A stretch of DNA of 64,000 nt, from the NCBI GenBank assembly GCA_021234155.1, contig JAJEKV010000087.1, forward strand, positions 310,001 to 374,000. Direction: 5' to 3'. Shown piece by piece: positions 21,775 through 31,934 of the stretch (within the stretch, counting starts at the first letter, position 1; every line of letters starts with the position of its first letter). The notes under the pieces are model-generated. The model saw only the letters and a list, made by a program, of their open reading frames with translations, made no database searches and had not been told where the DNA came from. Source of the stretch: Isoetes taiwanensis (Eukaryota > Streptophyta > Lycopodiopsida > Isoetales > Isoetaceae). Position numbers and translations under genes: made by a program.

Positions 21775-23642
21775 GATTTTGTGAAGGTGGCAACCACGAC
21801 ATTGAAGGTGAAGGAGCTAAAAGATGAAAAGCAATTCATATTTATGCAAGAAGAGCCTTGCTCCAAGTTTATGCAAGTTGTTTCTAAGTGGACGGGCAGG
21901 AAACTTGTGGATGATCATGGTGAATTGCCTGACAGGCCCACCAAAGATTTCTTCAGCAAAACCTTTTTGCGCTACTTACGTGGTATGTCGAATGAGGAAG
22001 TTTCACAGCTTATGGATGAAATTTTAGAAGGAAAAACATACTTGAAAGTGCAGCCAGGATATGCTGGTCATCATGACTGTAAACAAAGGGCAATTGACAT
22101 CAGGACACTCACTCTTATGTGCCAAGAAACATTGTCCTATGCTAATAGCATTATGGACGATTGTTATGCCAGCTTTGAGGAGCTTTCTTGACATTACAGG
22201 ATTTGATTTTGAGTATATCAAAGCTAACTACAACAAGGACCATGTGCAGGGGAATCTTCCAGGTCTTTCTTGAATCAATCAGGTCTATTCTTAAGCCGGA
22301 AGAAGCAAATAAGCTGAAAGAAAAGAAAAATACCGTTTACAGGGTGACTAAATACGGAATACTTGTAAAAATACCAGAGCCGCAAAACGCGACAATGGTA
22401 TTCATTGACATGAGAAGGTACACCACAGTATGGGATATAAAGAAATATCTGGACCTCTTCAACAGGATTGCTATCATGACTATTGCCAAGGTCTATCATA
22501 TTGTCATGTTTTTGAGATCTGGTCAACTACCTAATTGCTTATATAGCCAAAGTCAAGTGCAAGGTAGTTCACATGTATCCATTGGTGCTTATGAAGAGCA
22601 GGGCTGGGTAAGCAAGAAGATGGTCAAAGAATTCCAATACTACATCACGCATGTGACCATTAACAGAAATGGGGCTCGTGTGATTCCCTTGCAGCCTAGT
22701 TTGGAACTCAGATTGATACAGGTGAACAACGCCCCGAAAAGCACTCCCATTCTGAAACACGAGATTACAGGCAACGAAGAGCAGGATGAGAAATTGAAGA
22801 AAAAATACATGATGTATTTCACAGGCAAGCCTAAGTTTTCTTGGGCGAACATGGATGGTGACTTTGTTTGGAAAAGTCAAGCCAAGACATCTTACATTTA
22901 TCGCATAGTTAATGAACTAGTTCCCATTGACGGGACTGTTCTTGATTTTTTCTCAGCGGGTACAGCCTCTAGAGTGGCTTTGATCCAGGGAAACCGGAGT
23001 GTCATTCGAAGATGATGCTAAGGTATATCGTTTCCTGGTATCATTTTTTGAGACCTTGGAGGAGGAAGAAAACAATGTAAAGGATGACCAAGTAAATACG
23101 GATCAGCCCGATGTAAATATTACTCAGCATACAGATTTGACTAATTTGGATGATATATTCGACAAATTAGATGCCAAAGGCTATGAAGAGAGGCTGGCAG
23201 AAGCTAGGGCCCTCATAGAAGGAGCTGAAAAGAAATGCGAAGAGCTTGATCTAAAGTTCGAGGAATTATTAAACCAGCAGCTTGACGCAGCAATGCCCAT
23301 CTGAGAAGCGCACTTGCTTGATGTTTGAATATATAGGATCTGATCAAGCACAGATTGAGGATGAGGCAAAGGACAGTAATACGAAACGATTAAAGAAGAA
23401 TGAAAGTCCTGAATTTAGCAAACTCCTACAGCAGGAATTATTAGGAGGTTCAGACAGCATGGAGACCGAAATGTCATCGGGCTCTGAACATGTCAGAAAA
23501 TTAGCTGAGGCAATGGAAGTGGACATGGTTACTGTTAATGGCTACACATAAATGGAAATGTTGCAGACTATAGCAGCAGGGCAGGCACATATTACAAGAA
23601 AAGCTTGGTATTGTTCCAGATTCTGTCCAGGAGACTCAGTGA

Positions 23643-23658
23643 AATCGCCGTGGCGATT
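23643..23658. repeat. 16-bp palindrome copy, 3' variant
   Basis: AATCGCCGTGGCGATT has perfect outer arms (AATCGC and GCGATT) and a different centre from the upstream copies. Confidence 0.75.
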
Positions 23659-23834
23659 GTTCTCACCTCTTTTCATAATTTGATATCTAATTTCTCAATG
23701 ACCTAATTAACACATGTACTTAATTGCCAATGTAAATGATGGAAATGTAATATATTTTTCAAGTTTTTCTACTATCGTATCTCTTCTGTTTTATCACAAT
23801 CTTATCTCAATTTAATATGTGTAGTGCTTCCATA

Positions 23835-23850
23835 AATCGCTATGGCGATC
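23835..23850. repeat. 16-bp palindrome copy, 3' variant
   Basis: AATCGCTATGGCGATC keeps the arms with centre TATG. It is the rightmost copy I found. Confidence 0.75.
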
Positions 23851-24007
23851 TATTCGAGCAATTCAGTTCATATTTTAGCGGTTGAGTTGTTGGTCTCCCA
23901 GCGCATATTTGCCAACACAATATGGAATCTAGCATTAAACATTTTGTTGTTCAGATTTAGCCTTCCCAGACACTGCATCTAGCTAAATTAGGACAAATAA
24001 TAAAAAT

Positions 24008-25102
24008 GTGCTTCTGAAAGATGTCTCTCTGGATTCCTCTAAGTTCTCTGGTTCTAATAATAGGTATAACAGTGATTTTGTTGATCTTTTTGAGGTCCAG
24101 GATCTCTCTGCTATTGACACTTTTTCCAGAAAGGCTATTCTGCTCCATTTCCCAATCAAGTGCCCATCTCAGAATGATGTTAAGCTATGGATTACCAAGA
24201 ACCAGCATATTCCAATTCTTTCTATTCTGAAGCTTGACAACAAAACTTTCCAGGTTGTGTGTAAAGATGAAATCAGTGTCCATTCTATTCTTAGAAGGAA
24301 ACTTGATTTTATCTCCAACTCCCCATTTTACATTATGAGATGGACCGCCGATTTTATTCCCGGGAAGGAGGATTGTATTTGCACCTCTACTTGGATTACT
24401 TTCTCTAATCTCCCCCCGGCGTTTTGGACCCGTTCTCATTTGACTACCATTTCCAATTGTTTAGGCGAGGTCCTCGAGGTAAGCCTACCTCAAACCAACT
24501 ATCCATCCGTATGCATATCCAAGCCTATATCTTCGGAATGGCATAGGAATCTTAAGACCAGAATCAGTGCTGAGGGTTTTATGGATCTCAAGATCACTTA
24601 TTCCAAAACTCCAGTCCTGACTCCTAGTCTCAAAAACAAAGGCCCTGTGTATCAGGAAGAAATCAGACAAGTTTGGGTCCCCAAAGAGAAAAATGAGGAG
24701 AAGGATTTCAATGGGAGTAACCCCCACAACTAGGATATGGACAGAAGTGGGAATATGAATATGTTCCGGAATGTTGAATCCAATAAGCAAGGCCCTCAAA
24801 TGATATTCAATATTAATAAAGATATGGTGGTCACCCTGGAAAATATTAACATTTCAGTCAGAATTGACACAGGTGACATCTTCCTATCTAGGCCTAAACC
24901 TCCTGACCCCCCTCAGAAATGGGAGACTACCAAATTTAATCAGATAATTGAAGAGCTCCTAGATAAGGAGGAGGAAGGTTGGAAAGTGATTGATAGGAAA
25001 AAAGGAAGAGGTAAGAAAAAATTTTACCAGGGTCCCAGCAGGGCCAGCCCGAGAAAATCCACCATCCAGGCGGGACATGTGGTAGGGAAGTATAGGTGTT
25101 GA
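24008..25102 (+). pseudogene. L1-type LINE ORF1 with DUF4283-like domain
   Basis: An open frame of 241 codons ends in TAG at 24731, and the same frame continues to 25102. A single nonsense change therefore separates two parts of one ORF1. Residues about 50-190 read FHVHxR-like then MRWTADFIPGKEDC, STWITFSNLPPAFW and LTTISNCLGEVLEV. That is the DUF4283 pattern of plant LINE and nucleic-acid-binding proteins. The last part is basic (KKGRGKKKFYQGPSRASPRK). ORF2 starts within its last 7 bases. Confidence 0.75.
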
Positions 25103-28100
25103 TGGATAAAAGCATAAATTGTGTGACCTGGAATCTCCAGGGAATTAATAACTGTATTAAAAGAGATAGATTGAAGGTCTGCATCTCCACCCTCAACCCT
25201 GATATTTTATTCATACAAGAGCATAAAATTCATGATGATAATCATAAAATCATTATTGGTAAAACTCTTCCTCCAGGGTATGATCTCTAGTCTATTCCTG
25301 CTAATGATTCCTCTGCAAGTATTGCTGTGATCTGGAAGAACAGCCTCAATATCTCGGACATTTACATGGTTAATGGTAGAAATGGTAGATGGCAAATCAT
25401 GCTATGTAACTTATTTAAAATTAGGGTGGCCTTAGTTAACATTTATGCTTTTAATAACTCAAGTGATAGGGTAGGAATTTGGAATTTGGTCAAAAATAGC
25501 CTTGACAACATGGAATTTGATGAGTGTATCCTGGGTGGTGATTTGAATATGGTAACTAACGAATTTATGAAGAATAAGAATTTCAGGCCTCTAGGAGCTC
25601 AGGAAAATAATGCTTGGAGGAATCTTATCAGCAGCCATAACCTGATGCTGGCAAGAACTAAGCCTAATTCCTATAGTTGGACCGACAAGAGAAATGATCC
25701 TACACTCTGCCTTCATGATAGGTTCTATCTATCTGAAAACCTTTGGAACTGTAGCAACAGGGTTAGTAATATGGAAGGATATACCCTATCCAACCACTTT
25801 CCTCAGCAGATGATTATCTCTGACAAGAATACCAATAATAGGAAAAGAAAGACTTATTTTAAGCTGAACTCTAATCTCTTGGATCAGGAAGATTTTTTGG
25901 TCAGGTTGCAACAGGTTATCTCCAGATTCCCAAAATCCACGGGACCTTCAGGGTGGATGTTTTGGTGGATTACTGTATCTAAAGCCATTAAGAACTGGCT
26001 TAAGGAGTGGGGCAAAGAGATTCACAGGCAAAAAATGGCAACTCTCCAAAACTTGAGGGATATCCTTCCCCAAGCTCATGAATCAATCAAGGATAACATC
26101 AGTGCTGAGATCGAGAGGGAAGAAATCAGAATAGCTCAGGGATGGAGACTTAAGGCTAAGATTAGAGAAATCAAAGAGGATGAAAGAGGCAGCTCAAAGT
26201 TTTTCTTTGCCAAGGCAAAAGGTAGAATTAAGAGAAATCATATCTTTGACGTTAAGGTCAGGGATGAAACTATTACATATGAGGAGCAGATCAAAAAGGC
26301 TGCCTCAGAGCATTTCACGAACATCATGGGAACCAATCATGACAGCCATTTCAGCAGGATGGATGATTTCATAAATATTCAGCCCAAGGTTATGGCTGAA
26401 GATAATGATACCCTGAACAGGCCTTTTACCAATGCTGCCCGAGAGATGGACAAAGGCAAGACCCCTGGGCCAGATGGCCTACCAGTGGAATTCTTCCTGA
26501 AAACCTGGCCTATTTTGGGAGAGTGTATTACGAGCTTAGCCAACGAATTCAGGGATAAGAAATGTTTGGACGCCAGGATCAACACCAGCCTTATCACGCT
26601 CATCCCCAAGGTGGACATGCCAGCATCCTTTTCGGATTATAGACCGATTTCCCTCTCCAATGTGATCTACAAGCTGATCTCGGGTACCATAGCTCGGAGA
26701 CTCAAACCAGTGCTGGACAGAATAATTAGCTCCTCCCAAGCTGCTTATCTTAAAGACAGGTTCATTCTGGACAACGTTGTTACTGCCATCTTGGGACTCA
26801 ATTGGGCAAAGGACTCCAAACAGGATATTGCCTTAATCAAACTGGATATCACCAAAGCCTTTTGATACTGTAAGTTGGAATTTTCTTTTTAAATGTTGCA
26901 GTGCTTTGGGGTTCTCCAATGAGGTAATCCTTATCTTTAGGGCTATTCTTTCTAATTCAAGGTCTTCAGTCCTAATTAATGGGGAATGCAGTCTCTTTTT
27001 CCCTCTAAAGAGAGGAGTGAAACAAGGGTGCCCTTTAGCTCCCTTTCTTTTTCTTATTATCATGGAAGCTCTTCACTGTAAATTGGAAGAGGCCAAGAAT
27101 TCTAACCTGATCCAGGGGCTAAACCTTCCTACTAATGAAGAAGGAATGGATGAAATTTTGAATGGGCATTTTGCAGATGACACTTTCATTTTGGTTTCTA
27201 TGGATAATCAATCGATCATCAACACTCAAGCCATTCTGGAGATATTTGGTAATGTATCCGGATGCAAGATTAATCCTATTGAATCGAAGGTTATGTCCAG
27301 AGATCAGGTAAAAGGAGAACAAACAGCTGATCTCCTTGGCTGTAAGTATATTCTCCCAACCAATTCTTCTAAGATTTTGGGTATCCCTTATGCTCTTAAA
27401 GGTAGCCCCTCTGATATATGGACAGAGATCATCGAGAAATTCCAAAAAAAGATAGACAATCTTAACTCCAAGTATATCTCCAAGCAGGGCAGGGCGATCG
27501 TTGCTAACTCTGTTATTTCTTCATCCCATGTCTACCAGTCCTCTGTCATTCTTGCTCCCAAGAAAGTCTCTAATAAGTTGCAGAGTATCATTGGCAGATT
27601 CATCTCTCGTGGCCAAAACAGAAGATGCTGGGTCCCGGTAGCCATGACGGAGTGTTGCAAAAAGAAGATAGATGGCGGCCTGGGGGTTATTAATATTGAG
27701 AAACAGGGCCTAGCTCTGGCAGCCAAGTATTTTTTTAAAGCTGCTCACAATCTGATCAAGCACCCAATCTCCATCATCATCAGACGTTACCTTAGGAAAT
27801 GTTGGTCCTTTGGTTAGAGACAGCTAAGAGTAATTCTTCCCCACTCAATTTATTTCCCCTTCACAGCCCCTAGTTCTACTCCTGCCCTTATTAAGAAGTG
27901 GATCAAAGCGTGGAATCTGGTTAGGGGGGTGTTTGATTGGAAGGAAGGTCTATCTGTGGACCAGTCCATTTTTTGGAATCCAGCTATTCTTACCAATAAT
28001 CCTTCTCTTTGTTTAGCTTGTCACTTCCCAGATCAGGCTAAGCTATGGTGTTCCAAAGGAGTTATTCTGATCAGGGATATGTACAATGCAGGGAATAAAT

Positions 28101-29331
28101 TACTAATCGAATATTTTTTATTAGCCAGAATGACTTTAGCTAAACTTGCTCGATATTAATCCCAAAACATTCTGTGGTTTAGCTAAACTCTATATATTTT
28201 TCTCTCATACTTTCTAGCGTTTAGCTAAACTAACCCAAACATCATCCCAAAAATTTCTATGGTGTGGCCAACAGAAAATATTAAACCAAATTACTATACT
28301 TTTTTTCTAGTCATTTTCTTTGTGAAAACATTCTAAAATAATGCTAATTAGTAAAGTCTAGAACTCAAATTAATTCATAATGCTAGAAACTAAACTACTA
28401 GTCATATATTTCATATAAACTAGAATGATGTTAGCTAAACTAGCCCGAAATTCATTCTAAAAGTTTCTATGGTTTAGCTAAACACTACAAAATCTCACGC
28501 TCTTACTTTCTAGCGTTTGGCTAAAGAGCTCCAGGGTTGGTGTAGTCCCGAAAAATGTTAAGCTAAAATTATTATTTTTTTCCAAATTTTTTCCATTTAC
28601 TTTAGCCAATTTTTTTTGAAAATGTGCTAAAAAATCGCCAAATAGCTAAGTTTAGCCCTTAAATTATTCCATGGTACAATGAGGATGGGATCATCCCTTT
28701 TAGGGAGTCGGCTTTAGCTATGGAAGGAGAAGCTTGCGAGAATCTTTACAATAACATATGCACCACCTTGCTTCAAGGAATTTGGTCCAATAGTGGGGAC
28801 AACTGGAACTACCATGGAAAGACAGTGTTATCTGTTAAAATGGCTTACAGATTTCTCACAAGGGATCTTACTATGTCTATCCATGATAAATGGCAAACTG
28901 GTGCAGACAGGTGTGCGAAAAATCTCAAATTCATGTGGTCGAGCCCAATTTATCCCAAAATTAAGTCCTTTATGTGGCAATTATGGCATAAGGCCCTGGC
29001 GACAAATAGCAAGAGATACAGAATGCAAATGGCTGATTCAGATGTTTGTCCGAGGTGTCTGGGGCAAAAAGAGGATGAAGACCACCTTTTTAGGGAGTGT
29101 TTGTGGTCAGAGTGGGTGCTGGAATTAGCATCCAATATCCTCGGCTATAGTATCACCTCCATTAACTCTCTGGAATTCTTTTTACCTGACAATCCGAATG
29201 ATTGGAGAGTCTATATCTTGCTATGGAGGATCTGGAAAGGGCGTAATTCGCTCATATTCAATCAGGATATTATTCACCCAGAGGCGGTCATCAAGCAGAT
29301 CATATATAACTGGATTTATGATGCCACTTAA
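25096..29331 (+). pseudogene. L1-type LINE ORF2 (endonuclease, RT, zf-RVT), broken
   Basis: The endonuclease begins INCVTWNLQGINN and has ILFIQEHK and GGDLNMV. An in-frame TAG stands at 25288. The RT then reads GKTPGPDGLPVEFF, LIPKVDMPASFSDYRPISLS, AAYLKDRFILDN and GVKQGCPLAPFLF, with the catalytic FADDTFIL (Phe in place of Tyr is usual in plant L1). A one-base shift at a T run splits LDITKAF from DTVSWNF near 26860. Another TAG stands at 27815. After the insertion, the zf-RVT-like C-terminus (28720-29331) has CPRCLGQKEDEDHLFRECLW. Product if intact: nicking and target-primed reverse transcription. Confidence 0.92.
28111..28670. mobile_element. AT-rich non-autonomous insertion inside LINE ORF2
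   Basis: The ORF2 protein is interrupted after AGNKLLIE and resumes near YNEDGIIPFRE. The 560 bp between is AT-rich and non-coding. It contains repeated TTTAGCTAAAC phrases and an internal duplication: about 28116-28235 resembles 28415-28530, both with CTTACTTTCTAGCGTTT-like blocks and a TCTATGGTTTAGCTAAAC-like phrase. I found no precise inverted repeats, so the superfamily stays open. Some MITEs have GGCTAAA-type ends, and one is seen near the right side. Confidence 0.55.
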
Positions 29332-30518
29332 TTTATTCTTACAGCTTTCTGTTCGATTTCAGGAATTATCTATGTATTGGTGCGAAAGATCAAATGGCGA
29401 AGGACCGACCCTTTTACCAATATGGAGTGGCTCAAGGTCTTTGGACCTCCAAATTTGTTTGGACATGAAGAACCATGCTCATGTAATTGCTGCTGCGATC
29501 AGAACTATGACGTCAGAAGAATTCTATTGTGCGAAGCCAAGGATAATACAGGAAGATTCAACATGGCCAAGGCGGGATCCTGTCTCTGCACATATTGTGT
29601 TCTTACCATTATGGTCAAGGGGAGGGGTCGGAAAGTCAGCAATTTCCACCTCAGATCCCCATTCTAGTAAGCTAAAACATGCTCTCTATGATAGTTCCAG
29701 TCTCTCTCAGGGGAAACTCAAATTTCAGGACTTAACTGTTTTTATCTTTAAAACTTTACTCTTTTATACATGATATGGGTTATACTTCCCTGTAAAAAGT
29801 AAAATTTTGTAACTTTTTATACATATAAATATACATATCGGCCTTCAATAAAAAAAAATTATATTTATAATGAATACTACAACCTATTTCGTTCTCGATC
29901 GAGAAAACGAAATTTCTCTAATTAATTAATTCTTGCTCTATAACCTAGTCTGCTCTTTTCTAAAGGATTAAACCCTCAATCCACAAGTATCTACGCCTTG
30001 AAATTACTGCAGCTATGCATATCCAAGCTTTGTTCTCAACAAAAGACACTTATAAAAGCATAAAGCATGTACAAATTTCATTTTAATATCGTACTGCCCT
30101 AAATTACACATCATAGACTAACGGACTGCAACCATAAATATCGTAGGGCAGACACACCATTGGAATGTTGCATTATCCCAATGGGGGTTTTTTAGATTCT
30201 GACCCCCTTCCCCAACCCCAAAAAAAAAAAAAAAAAAAAAAATCGTGACGTGGGCAAGTTTGCCATGAAGACAACATTTTTTGTGTCGCAGGCAGGTGGA
30301 GAACAACGAAACAGTGAAAAAATGCAATGGATCAGTTTGTTCTTGCATTAATTGATAGTTTCGATGGCAAACTTAGCCGATCAACTGCTCCATCTGCTCC
30401 ACCATCACCTCCTCCACGAATTGGCATGTAGAAGAATAGATGAATGTAGACAATTCAAACCATTATATACCTTTGCTTTGTTCTTTGCTCAGAAATTTCT
30501 AATTCTCCTTTTAGTTCA
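29332..30518. other. LINE 3' UTR and flank, with a poly(A) run
   Basis: To about 29855 this is the LINE 3' UTR. After it comes AT-rich sequence without a gene. A homopolymer of 23 A lies at 30220-30242 after a C-rich stretch. Bases 30243-30518 precede the first Merlin copy and may hold its leader. Confidence 0.6.
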
Positions 30519-31365
30519 ATGGCATTGAAGTTTAGTAATTCTAATCCAAATATCACTACCATGCAGCAATTGCTTGCAAGAACTGCTAGCAAGGATGAAA
30601 CTGTTGCATTATGCACCCATTTTAGCATGTTGCCTGAGCAAATAGAGTGTGAAAAGTGTGGAAAAACAATGAAGCTAAGAGAGATAATAGGGGAACGAAG
30701 GATGGAATGAAATGGAAGTGCAAAGGGAAAAGATGCAATTTTCAATGTTCGCTTCGTAGAGGTACCTGGTTTTCTAGATCACATCTTACATTAAATAAAA
30801 TATTATTAGTCAGATATTGTTGGGCAATGAGTATGCTCCAAGAATTCACTATGAATGAATGCGGAATTGCAAAAGAGGCCATTGTCAATTGGTATAATTT
30901 TTGTCAAGATATTTGCAGCATCTCCATTCAGAAACATAGTGAGGTCATAGGTGGTCCAAGAAAGATTGTGGACATCCATGAGAGTAAATTTGGTAAGAGA
31001 AAATACAATAAGGAAAGAAGAGTAGAAGGATAGCGGGTTTTTGGTGGCATAGAATGGGATTCTGACAAGATGTTTATGGTGCATGTTCTAGATAGGACAA
31101 AAGATACTTTGGCAGATATAATTTTTTATTATATTGTTCCATGTAGTATTATTTACAACGATTGTTGGGCCGGATATGATTCAGAATGGTTATCGCAATT
31201 AGAATATGAACATTACAATGTTAATCACACCCAGTACTTTAAAGATCCAGTTATAGGAGTGCCTACTAACATAATAGAATCAACTTGGGGAGCAGTTAAG
31301 AGATCCATGATACTGTTAAGGGCTTCTATGCATCATATTTTTTCGAGTACATGTGGAGAAAGCGA
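30519..31365 (+). pseudogene. Merlin (ISXO2/IS1016-like) transposase, copy 1, N-terminal part
   Basis: Frames 30519-30710 and 30656-31033 give a zinc-ribbon start (IECEKCGKTMKLRE, then WKCKGKRCNFQCS) and a helix region with TWFSRSHLTL. The DDE core begins VDIHESKFGKRKYN, and 31070-31384 continues with VHVLDRTKDTLADII, IIYNDCWAGYDSEW and PTNIIESTWGAVKR. The last part in a third frame reads FFEYMWRKR, where the Copia element begins. Second and third acidic residues (NDCW, NIIES) are present. The first, normally IDES, is IHES. Lesions: a frameshift near 30680, TAG at 31031, and a shift near 31330. In bacteria the same fold is the IS1595/ISXO2 transposase. Confidence 0.9.
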
Positions 31366-31658
31366 TTGCCTTCATAACAATTAAAATAATTTCTTTTTTG
31401 ACCCCAAAGGTTTCAATGATTTTTCAATGACTAACAATTATCAATACTTCATGTTCCCAACATGTTCTTCATTGGTTGCATCACTCTTAACATTAAACCA
31501 CTTGAGTAGCAAGATCCCCTTCACCTTGGCTTAGATTATTGAGAACATAGACTAACCTACTGCCACTGCTTCTCATAGGTTGTCCTTGCAGCAATTTATA
31601 AGTTTGCTTTCAAATATAAACCCTCACATGACATGACTTATATGCTGATAATCCTTCA
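31366..31658 (-). repeat. Copia-B copy 1 truncated 3' LTR
   Basis: The repeat starts TTGCCTTCATAACAATT and ends GATAATCCTTCA. It matches only the last 316 bp of the 5' LTR (38987-39302) and lacks the other 500 bp. Against that part it lacks a stretch of about 38 bp and has about 15 extra bases near 31610. Confidence 0.88.
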
Positions 31659-31934
31659 CTCCTCCTTCAGCTTATAAGTCTGCATCTCTGCAACATTCAT
31701 TTGCCTTCTGAATTTTGTAAACTTGATCTCTGGCAGTGCTTTGGTAAACAAATCAGCTACCTGGTCATTTGTATCAATATATTTCATGTGTATGAGCTTT
31801 TTCTCTACTAAGTCTCGTATAAAATGCATGTTTAGCTCAATGTGCTTGGTTCTATCATGATATACCGGATTCTTAACTATTGCTATACAACTCTGACTGT
31901 CAGTCCAGATTTTTGTAGGTCCTTATTGGGTACA
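31659..31934 (-). pseudogene. Copia-B copy 1 polypurine tract and RNase H end
   Basis: The purine tract reads CTGAAGGAGGAG on the coding strand at 31659-31670. The last part of RNase H follows, with YHDRTKHIELNMHFIRDL and a DQVADLFTKAL-like end. The domain continues after the Helitron at 34583. Confidence 0.8.

Larger units (their letters stand above)
20213..23551 (+). pseudogene. ParB-like domain plus beta-class DNA amino-methyltransferase-like gene, broken
   Basis: A multi-part plus-strand gene. A short first frame starts MEIAQAIPQIKGD (20213). The next (20515-21291) has a Ser/Thr-rich spacer, then a ParB-like block with RSNDHVQTLLRSF. From 21349, FYVISGNHSIFVAQLL resembles the ParB G-x-H/R core. 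Further on, FIDMRRY sits where methyltransferases have DPPY (motif IV). Later AKTSYIYRIVNEL precedes VLDFFSAGTASRVALIQGNR (motif I, FxGxGT-like) and, after a frameshift, SFEDDAKVYRFL (motif II acidic residues). The order IV-TRD-I is that of beta-class enzymes. The C-terminal 180 residues are acidic and helical. Frameshifts lie near 22190, 22265, 23005 and 23285. Family assignment is inference from motifs. The DPPY replacement suggests loss of catalysis. Confidence 0.55.
23552..24007. other. 3' flank of the methyltransferase-like gene
   Basis: AT-rich sequence with no gene. It carries two copies of the palindrome, listed separately, and ends where the L1-type LINE begins to code. The true LINE 5' end is probably inside this stretch. 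Confidence 0.5.
24008..29855 (+). mobile_element. L1-type plant LINE, broken and interrupted
   Basis: A plant L1 element with ORF1 (24008-25102), ORF2 (25096-29331, interrupted by an AT-rich insertion at 28111-28670), and a 3' UTR ending in an A-rich stretch near 29845-29860 after TTCAATAAAAAAAAA. It is AT-rich, unlike the GC-rich LINE family in the same window, and ends in poly(A), not in a pentanucleotide tail. The 5' end is not defined. Confidence 0.88.

Noticed and set aside
26906-27817. FADD in place of YADD in the L1 reverse transcriptase as a mutation
   Set aside because: FADD is usual in plant L1-type LINEs.
30519-31384. ISXO2-like transposase as a sign of bacterial contamination
   Set aside because: The gene is interrupted by plant Copia elements in several copies and lies between plant LINEs. 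Merlin is the eukaryotic branch of this family.
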